Assembly (NCBI GenBank): GCA_002782305.1
Contig: PFHN01000097.1
Coordinates: 1 to 11,574, forward strand
DNA from: Candidatus Moranbacteria bacterium CG_4_8_14_3_um_filter_41_13
GTDB lineage: Bacteria > Patescibacteriota > Minisyncoccia > Moranbacterales > UBA1568
Direction: 5' to 3'
DNA length: 11,574 nt
The notes beneath the pieces were generated by a model. It saw nothing but the letters and a program-made list of their open reading frames with translations, ran no database searches and had not been told where the DNA came from. Within the stretch, counting starts at the first letter, position 1, and every line of letters starts with the position of its first letter. Of the stretch, positions 7,589 through 11,574 are shown one piece after another. The position numbers and the translations under genes are program-made.

Positions 7589-8848
7589 TTAACGACTAGA
7601 AACTCTGCGATAAATAGGAAAAGTATGACACAATTTTTTCACTGTTCCTTTGATACCAGAAATAACCTCCGTATCACCACCAGAGGAAAGTGCGTAGTGG
7701 ATACACTGTGCGATGATCTTTATCTCTGGTTCTCTGAGTCCTCGCGTGGTCACTGCGGGTACACCAATACGAATACCACTTGGATCCATCGGCCCACGTG
7801 GATCATCTGGAATAACATTTTTGTTTATTGTAATACCAATGGCATCAAGCAGTTTCTCTGCTTCTTTTCCTGAAATACCATAACTCTTCACTGTGTCGAG
7901 CATAATCATATGATTGTCAGTACCTCCAAACAGTGGCATCGCATCATATTTTCGCATTTCCTTCTCTAGTACCTTGGCATTCTTTAACACTTGCTTCGCA
8001 TACTTCTTAAACTCCGGCTTCAGTGCTTCTCCGAAAGCCACCGCTTTGGCCATAATAGTATTCATCAGCGGTCCACCCTGGAGGCCAGGAAATACTGCCC
8101 TATCAACTGCCTTGGCGAGTGGTGCTTTGCACAGAATAAGTCCACCACGAGGACCACGAAGCGTTTTGTGTGTGGTTGTGGTCACAATATCAAAATACGG
8201 TACAGGGCTTGGTATCACCTTACCTGCTACAAGACCAGCGATGTGTGCCATATCCATCATCGAATAGGCACCTACTTTTTTGGCAATCGCCGTAATTTTC
8301 TCATAATCAAGCTGTCTGGTATACGAAGAAAAGCCAGCCAAAATAAGCTTCGGTTTTTCTGCTTTCGCCAGCGCCTCGAGTTTTTTATAATCAATCGTTC
8401 CGTCTGCTTCTGTTTTGTATCCAACAAACCTATATATCTGTGCAGGCAATGTCAGAGGATGCCCGTGTGTCAGATGTCCACCGTGAGAAAGATCCATTCC
8501 TAAAATCGTATCCCCTGGTTTGAGAATAGCAGAGTATGCTGCAAGATTGGCAGGTGCCCCAGCGTGTGGTTGTACATTGGCATGCTCTGCTCCAAAAAGT
8601 TTCTTGGCACGATCGATAGCCAATGTTTCTATAGTATCAGTAAATTCTTGTCCACCGTAATAACGTCTGCCAGGATACCCTTCAGAATATTTATTAGTAA
8701 AAACCGTTCCAAGAGCTTCGAGGACCGCTTCTGAAACATAATTTTCTGAGGCGATCATTTCAAATCCTTCTTCCTGTCTTTTCATTTCTCCTTGCAAGGC
8801 ATCGTATGTGCGCGTATCCTGTTTTTTGATCACATTGTATTTCATCAT
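7589..8848 (-). CDS. glyA: Serine hydroxymethyltransferase GlyA
   Basis: PLP enzyme that interconverts serine plus tetrahydrofolate with glycine plus 5,10-methylene-tetrahydrofolate, the main entry of one-carbon units for thymidylate, purines and methionine. The 419-residue length is normal. Motifs are EMIASENYVSEAVLEALG at 30-47, KYSEGYPGRRYYGG at 53-66, DLSHGGHLTHG at 119-129, DMAHIAGLVAG at 199-209 and the PLP-lysine motif TTTTHKTLRGPRGG at 223-236 with Lys228. The loop usually reading VQPHSGSQAN is VQPHAGAPAN at 92-101. Two ATG codons stand in tandem (8848 and 8845) with no Shine-Dalgarno. It lies 55 bases after rfbD, one of the wider gaps, and 12 bases before rfbA. Its presence inside a dTDP-rhamnose operon is unusual. 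Nothing suggests a changed reaction. Confidence 0.96.
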   Translation of the reverse strand: MMKYNVIKKQDTRTYDALQGEMKRQEEGFEMIASENYVSEAVLEALGTVFTNKYSEGYPGRRYYGGQEFTDTIETLAIDRAKKLFGAEHANVQPHAGAPANLAAYSAILKPGDTILGMDLSHGGHLTHGHPLTLPAQIYRFVGYKTEADGTIDYKKLEALAKAEKPKLILAGFSSYTRQLDYEKITAIAKKVGAYSMMDMAHIAGLVAGKVIPSPVPYFDIVTTTTHKTLRGPRGGLILCKAPLAKAVDRAVFPGLQGGPLMNTIMAKAVAFGEALKPEFKKYAKQVLKNAKVLEKEMRKYDAMPLFGGTDNHMIMLDTVKSYGISGKEAEKLLDAIGITINKNVIPDDPRGPMDPSGIRIGVPAVTTRGLREPEIKIIAQCIHYALSSGGDTEVISGIKGTVKKLCHTFPIYRRVSSR

Positions 8849-8903
8849 AGTATTTGAGTATCATTTCCAATTTATACATCAGGATTCCGGATGGCAAGAA
8901 ATT
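8849..8903 (-). promoter_or_regulatory. Possible weak internal promoter before glyA
   Basis: The 55-base gap between rfbD and glyA holds TTGCCA (8892-8897 on the plus strand) and TATAAA (8871-8876), each one base from the sigma-70 consensus, separated by 15 bases. That spacing is shorter than the preferred 17, so activity is doubtful. If used, transcription would begin about 15 bases before glyA and give the one-carbon gene its own expression. No terminator hairpin with a T-run is present here, so read-through from rfbD is expected in any case. Confidence 0.25.
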
Positions 8904-9782
8904 TTATTCCATAAAAGTAAGATAGTCTTTGAGGGCTTCGGTATACGAACGAATCGGCGTACGCTTCGTATTGAGAAGCTTCGAATAATGTGGTCTTTTA
9001 GCAGGACGAGGAAAAGCCTCACTACCTACAGGATGTATTATAACGCTCATTTTGGCTTGTGTATAGAGCTCCTGCACAGCCATATACCAAGTGACATCCC
9101 CGCTATTTGGTAAATGATAGATGCCGAAAAGTGCTGTATCTTCTATCAAAGACTTCGTTTCTCGTGCTAAATCTGGTGCATACGTAAAACAACTCTTCTC
9201 ATCATCAACGGCCTGTATTTCATCTCTCGTCTTTCCAAGAGTGAGCATAATATTAAAAAAACTCTTCTTCGCGATACTACTCAGTGCTGGTTTTCCAAAC
9301 AGTTTTGAGAGACGAATAATATAATATTTTCCCTCTTCTTTTATCACATTTTCTTCTCCTGCTTGTTTGCTCATACCATACCGAGAAATTGGATTTGTCT
9401 TCGCATCCTCTCGATATCCTGATTCATCAGCACCATCAAAAACATAATCCGTCGAATAATGCACAAAAAGAATATTCATTTGTTTTGCAAGATGTGCAAG
9501 AAATCTAGGGACTTCGGCATTGAGTATCATCGCTTTCTGATATTCCTCATCACTCTCTTCACACATATCAACAGCATTATAGGCAACAGCATTGATGAGC
9601 ATATCGGGAGCATACGTTCTGATCTTCTCTTCTGCCTTGACGAAATCAGTCACATCAATATCTCCGAAATCCCATCCAGCAACGATATATTTTTCATCAT
9701 CCGAAAAGACACTGACCAGTTCCTGACCAAGCATCCCTTTTGCTCCAAGAATCAATACTTTACTTACCATACTGTTTTCCAT
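8904..9782 (-). CDS. rfbD: dTDP-4-dehydrorhamnose reductase RfbD/RmlD
   Basis: Last step of dTDP-L-rhamnose synthesis: NAD(P)H-dependent reduction of the 4-keto group. It is a short-chain dehydrogenase/reductase with a Rossmann fold. Signatures are VLILGAKGMLGQEL at 9-22 (dinucleotide-binding glycine loop), INAVAYNAVDMCEE at 63-76, STDYVFDG at 110-117 and the catalytic YxxxK with Tyr135 and Lys139 in RYGMSKQAGE. PAKRPHYSKLLNTK near the C-terminus matches the family's substrate-binding end. The 292-residue length is normal. The start at 9782 has AAGGA five bases upstream, one of the few clear Shine-Dalgarno sites here. An in-frame ATG at 9770 would remove four residues. The reading frame is open further upstream, but that extension lies inside rfbB. 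It overlaps the end of rfbB, which suggests translational coupling. Confidence 0.94.
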   Translation of the reverse strand: MENSMVSKVLILGAKGMLGQELVSVFSDDEKYIVAGWDFGDIDVTDFVKAEEKIRTYAPDMLINAVAYNAVDMCEESDEEYQKAMILNAEVPRFLAHLAKQMNILFVHYSTDYVFDGADESGYREDAKTNPISRYGMSKQAGEENVIKEEGKYYIIRLSKLFGKPALSSIAKKSFFNIMLTLGKTRDEIQAVDDEKSCFTYAPDLARETKSLIEDTALFGIYHLPNSGDVTWYMAVQELYTQAKMSVIIHPVGSEAFPRPAKRPHYSKLLNTKRTPIRSYTEALKDYLTFME

Positions 9783-10761
9783 AATATTCCTTATATGACC
9801 CTGATTTAATATTTTTCCACCAGACTTCATTTTGTTTAAACCACTCCACTGTTCTTTTGAGACCTTCTTCGAGACTGACCGTTGGTTCGAAGCCAAGCTC
9901 ATTTTTTATTTTGGAAAAATTGATAGCATACCGTCTATCATGACCAGCTCGGTCCTTCACATACTCAATACTGCTCTCATCTTTTCCAAGAAGCTCGATA
10001 ATTTTTTTTACAATCCAGATATTCTCGCGCTCACTCGCTCCTCCGATACAATACGTCTCGCCCAACGTTCCTTTATGAATAATCAAATCAATAGCTCGAC
10101 AATGGTCCTCCACATAGAGCCAGTCGCGTACTTGGAGTCCGTCACCATACACTGGTACTTTTTTGCCTTCTAGGAGGTTCGTAATTACCAATGGAATGAG
10201 TTTTTCTGGGAAATGATAGGGCCCATAATTATTCGAACAATTGGAAATGGTTATTGGCAGGTAATACGTATGAAAATAGGAGCGAACAAGATGATCAGAA
10301 GAAGCCTTACTCGCACTATAGGGACTCCGCGGATCATATTTTGTATTCTCATTGAAAGCTTCGTCATCTGGCCCAAGTGCACCAAACACTTCATCAGTCG
10401 AAACATGGTGAAACCGCTTGTTATGCTTACGGGCTGATTCAAGAAGCACAAATGTACCGATAACATTGGTATTGATAAAAACATCAGGTCCAGAGATAGA
10501 GCGATCCACATGTGATTCCGCGGCAAAATGTACTACAATATCTGATTCTGCTACCAATGCATCAACCATCTCCTTATCTGTAATACTCCCCTTTACAAAG
10601 CGATACCGTTTATCATTCTCGTATTCTTTCAGATTTTCCAAATTGCCCGCATACGTCAATGCATCAAGATTGATGACTTCATAATTAGGATAGGTATCCA
10701 AAATATGATGGACAAAATTACTCCCTATAAATCCAGCTCCTCCGGTAACCAGTATTTTCAT
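9760..10761 (-). CDS. rfbB: dTDP-glucose 4,6-dehydratase RfbB/RmlB
   Basis: Second step of the pathway: NAD+-dependent conversion of dTDP-glucose to dTDP-4-keto-6-deoxyglucose. Extended short-chain dehydrogenase/reductase of normal length (333 residues). Signatures are MKILVTGGAGFIGSNFV at 1-17, FAAESHVDRSI at 79-89, the dehydratase motif STDEVFG with Thr122, Asp123 and Glu124, and catalytic Tyr148 and Lys152 in SPYSASKASSDHLV. SNCSNNYGPYHFPEKLIP binds the sugar nucleotide, and DRAGHDRRYAI lies near the C-terminus. It starts 29 bases after rfbC. The leader is AT-rich with no recognisable Shine-Dalgarno. Its last codons overlap the start of rfbD by 23 bases with the chosen rfbD start. Confidence 0.96.
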   Translation of the reverse strand: MKILVTGGAGFIGSNFVHHILDTYPNYEVINLDALTYAGNLENLKEYENDKRYRFVKGSITDKEMVDALVAESDIVVHFAAESHVDRSISGPDVFINTNVIGTFVLLESARKHNKRFHHVSTDEVFGALGPDDEAFNENTKYDPRSPYSASKASSDHLVRSYFHTYYLPITISNCSNNYGPYHFPEKLIPLVITNLLEGKKVPVYGDGLQVRDWLYVEDHCRAIDLIIHKGTLGETYCIGGASERENIWIVKKIIELLGKDESSIEYVKDRAGHDRRYAINFSKIKNELGFEPTVSLEEGLKRTVEWFKQNEVWWKNIKSGSYKEYYGKQYGK

Positions 10762-10790
10762 AAAATATATTAAAAAGAAAATTTAGTGTG

Positions 10791-11336
10791 TTAAAAATAG
10801 TCCGAAATATTTTTCAGTAGTGGGTGCTCATTATCTTTCCCTGAAACAAGAGGATGCTTTATACCCCACTCTATACCAATTGCTTTATCATTCCAGATAA
10901 TTCCTCGCTCGTGTGCTTTGGAATACACATTGGTACATTTGTATTGAAAAAGCGTATCATTTTCGAGCGCAATAAATCCATGAGCGAAACCCTCAGGAAT
11001 AAAAAATTGCTTATGATTTTCTCCCGAAAGTTCTACCATGACAAATTGTCCGAATGTCGGCGATCCGAAGCGAATATCCACAGCCACATCAAGCACTCTT
11101 CCCTTCACTACCTGAACGAGTTTTGCCTGACCGAACGGCGGGGCCTGATAATGCAGTCCTCGAAGCACTCCTTTTTGAGAAGACGAGAGATTGTCTTGTA
11201 CAAAATGCACATCAGCACCAAGAATATGTTGATAACGCTCTTCCTGAAATGTTTCAATAAAAAAACCTCGATCATCCGAAAAGACGTCAGGTTCAATAAT
11301 TACTACTCCTTCCAATATGGTTTTTTCTGTCTTCAT
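10791..11336 (-). CDS. rfbC: dTDP-4-dehydrorhamnose 3,5-epimerase RfbC/RmlC
   Basis: Third step of the pathway: double epimerisation at C3 and C5 of dTDP-4-keto-6-deoxyglucose. Cupin fold, usually a dimer. The 181-residue length is typical. Family motifs are FSDDRGFFIETF at 19-30, QDNLSSSQKGVLRGLHYQ at 47-64 with Arg59 and catalytic His62, Lys72 in AKLVQVVKG, PEGFAHGF at 114-121 with His119, catalytic Tyr132 in FQYKCT, IIWND at 146-150 and the closing SGKD with Asp168. It is the first gene of the operon. ATG 11336 gives the family-typical N-terminus. An in-frame extension to 11420 would run through the promoter and the upstream gene's terminator and is not credible. There is no Shine-Dalgarno. 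The promoter position suggests a leaderless message. Confidence 0.95.
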   Translation of the reverse strand: MKTEKTILEGVVIIEPDVFSDDRGFFIETFQEERYQHILGADVHFVQDNLSSSQKGVLRGLHYQAPPFGQAKLVQVVKGRVLDVAVDIRFGSPTFGQFVMVELSGENHKQFFIPEGFAHGFIALENDTLFQYKCTNVYSKAHERGIIWNDKAIGIEWGIKHPLVSGKDNEHPLLKNISDYF

Positions 11337-11342
11337 ATTTCT

Positions 11343-11371
11343 ATTATAGCGGTTTTTATTCCAAAATAAAA
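11343..11371 (-). promoter_or_regulatory. Probable operon promoter in front of rfbC
   Basis: A perfect TATAAT (11343-11348) lies on the minus strand six bases before the rfbC ATG. A weak -35 match TTTTAT (11366-11371) stands 17 bases upstream of it. With normal spacing from the -10 box, the start of transcription would fall on or next to the A of the rfbC start codon, so the message would be leaderless. The site is immediately downstream of the terminator of the preceding gene, as expected for the head of an operon. The -35 is poor, so an activator or the adjacent G-tract may contribute. Confidence 0.6.
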
Positions 11372-11379
11372 CCCCCCCC
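11372..11379. repeat. Eight-base C/G homopolymer beside the promoter
   Basis: Eight consecutive C on the plus strand (G on the coding strand) directly abut the proposed -35 element, followed upstream by a short CT/GA dinucleotide run (11381-11389). Such tracts can slip during replication and are also prone to sequencing errors. A length change here would shift anything bound upstream relative to the promoter but not the -10/-35 spacing. Confidence 0.6.
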
Positions 11380-11400
11380 GCTCTCTCTCCGAGATTATCC

Positions 11401-11435
11401 AAAAAAACAGTCGGACCCATCCACGGATCCGACTG
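11401..11435 (-). terminator. Rho-independent terminator of the upstream gene
   Basis: Perfect 8-base inverted repeat CAGTCGGA (11408-11415) and TCCGACTG (11428-11435) with a 12-base loop. On the minus strand the hairpin is followed by seven T (11401-11407). On the plus strand there is no T-run, so it works in one direction. It lies 65 bases after the stop of the gene at the right edge and before the rfbC promoter, so it separates the two transcription units. Confidence 0.85.
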
Positions 11436-11451
11436 CGTCTTACAAATATTT

Positions 11452-11472
11452 CAAACAGAAATGCTCTGTTTG
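11452..11472. repeat. Small perfect inverted repeat in the 3' untranslated region
   Basis: CAAACAGA (11452-11459) and TCTGTTTG (11465-11472) form an 8-base stem with a 5-base loop, between the stop of the right-edge gene and its terminator. No T-run follows on either strand, so it is not itself a terminator. It could stabilise the 3' end of the message. Confidence 0.5.
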
Positions 11473-11500
11473 GAGATAAAGCGGAGCAAACACCCCAAGA

Positions 11501-11574
11501 TTAGATTTGGATATCATTCATTACATCATCCAAAGTCTTCTTCTCTTCTGCTGGCTTCGGTGCTTCAGTGGCTA
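11501..11574 (-). CDS. C-terminal end of an unidentified gene, cut by the window edge
   Basis: A minus-strand frame open to the window edge ends in TAA at 11501-11503. The 23 visible residues read ATEAPKPAEEKK and then TLDDVMNDIQI: a flexible Ala/Pro/Glu/Lys-rich linker followed by a short, possibly helical, acidic tail. The family cannot be told from this. The well-formed terminator that follows at 11401-11435 supports a real gene ending here. It is transcribed in the same direction as the rfb operon but is separated from it by that terminator. Confidence 0.6.
   Translation of the reverse strand, partial: ATEAPKPAEEKKTLDDVMNDIQI

Noticed and set aside
7991..8503. 170-codon plus-strand open frame opposite glyA
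   Set aside because: Fully antisense to conserved GlyA coding sequence, rich in Cys, Arg and His as shadow frames often are, and without a family resemblance.
9783..9902. N-terminal extension of RfbD to an upstream ATG
   Set aside because: It lies inside the conserved end of rfbB and precedes the usual start of the Rossmann fold by about 40 residues.
171..11336. UGA recoding to glycine, as in some Patescibacteria
   Set aside because: All complete genes reach family-typical length with no need to read through TGA, and glycine motifs use ordinary glycine codons.
10854..11369. 171-codon plus-strand open frame opposite rfbC
   Set aside because: It lies almost wholly antisense to a well-supported epimerase gene, crosses the rfbC promoter and its product resembles no family. 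It is a shadow frame.
11337..11420. N-terminal extension of RfbC to an upstream ATG
   Set aside because: The extension would encode the -10 box, the G-tract and the upstream gene's terminator. Family N-termini align with the ATG at 11336.
11452..11472. Second inverted repeat as a terminator
   Set aside because: The stem is AT-rich and no T-run follows on either strand. The GC-richer hairpin at 11408-11435 with seven T fits much better.
1..11574. CRISPR array, tRNA or rRNA gene, insertion sequence, phage or defence genes
   Set aside because: No regularly spaced repeats, no cloverleaf-like segments and no transposase, integrase or nuclease motifs were seen. Nearly all of the window is accounted for by the polysaccharide operon.

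Overview
The window is a compact block of genes on the minus strand. It reads as one long operon for making an activated deoxysugar and building it into a cell-surface polysaccharide. Transcription runs from right to left. After an upstream gene (only its last 23 codons are visible) and that gene's rho-independent terminator, a promoter-like site lies directly in front of rfbC. The order is then rfbC, rfbB, rfbD, glyA, rfbA, galU, a membrane protein of unknown function, a GT4-type glycosyltransferase, a DUF4012 protein and murJ. A further possible reading frame runs off the left edge. From glyA onward the gaps between genes are only about 9 to 14 bases, rfbB and rfbD overlap, and I see no terminator inside the block. 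No RNA gene, CRISPR array, insertion sequence or prophage-like gene was seen.

How the genes fit together: RfbA, RfbB, RfbC and RfbD are the full four-enzyme route from glucose-1-phosphate and dTTP to dTDP-L-rhamnose. GalU makes UDP-glucose from the same glucose-1-phosphate pool. The glycosyltransferase probably uses a nucleotide sugar at the cytoplasmic face of the membrane. MurJ is a lipid-linked-precursor flippase, and DUF4012 is a membrane-anchored extracytoplasmic family of unknown biochemistry. GlyA (serine hydroxymethyltransferase) is a one-carbon housekeeping enzyme set in the middle of the rhamnose genes. A speculative link is that its product, methylene-tetrahydrofolate, is needed to make the dTTP that RfbA consumes.

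Organism: DNA of moderate to low GC, TAA at every visible stop, tight gene packing, few Shine-Dalgarno sites, a short-form RfbA and a DUF4012 protein next to MurJ together suggest a Patescibacteria (CPR, perhaps Parcubacteria-like) genome. This is an inference from style and gene content, not a marker-gene assignment. The standard genetic code (or code 11) works throughout, because all complete genes reach family-typical length without in-frame UGA.

I do not see a clearly new biological system. The most unusual points are the glyA insertion, a promoter that would give a leaderless rfbC transcript, the unrecognised two-helix membrane protein with a GAF-like C-terminal part, and the DUF4012-MurJ pair at the end of a rhamnose operon.
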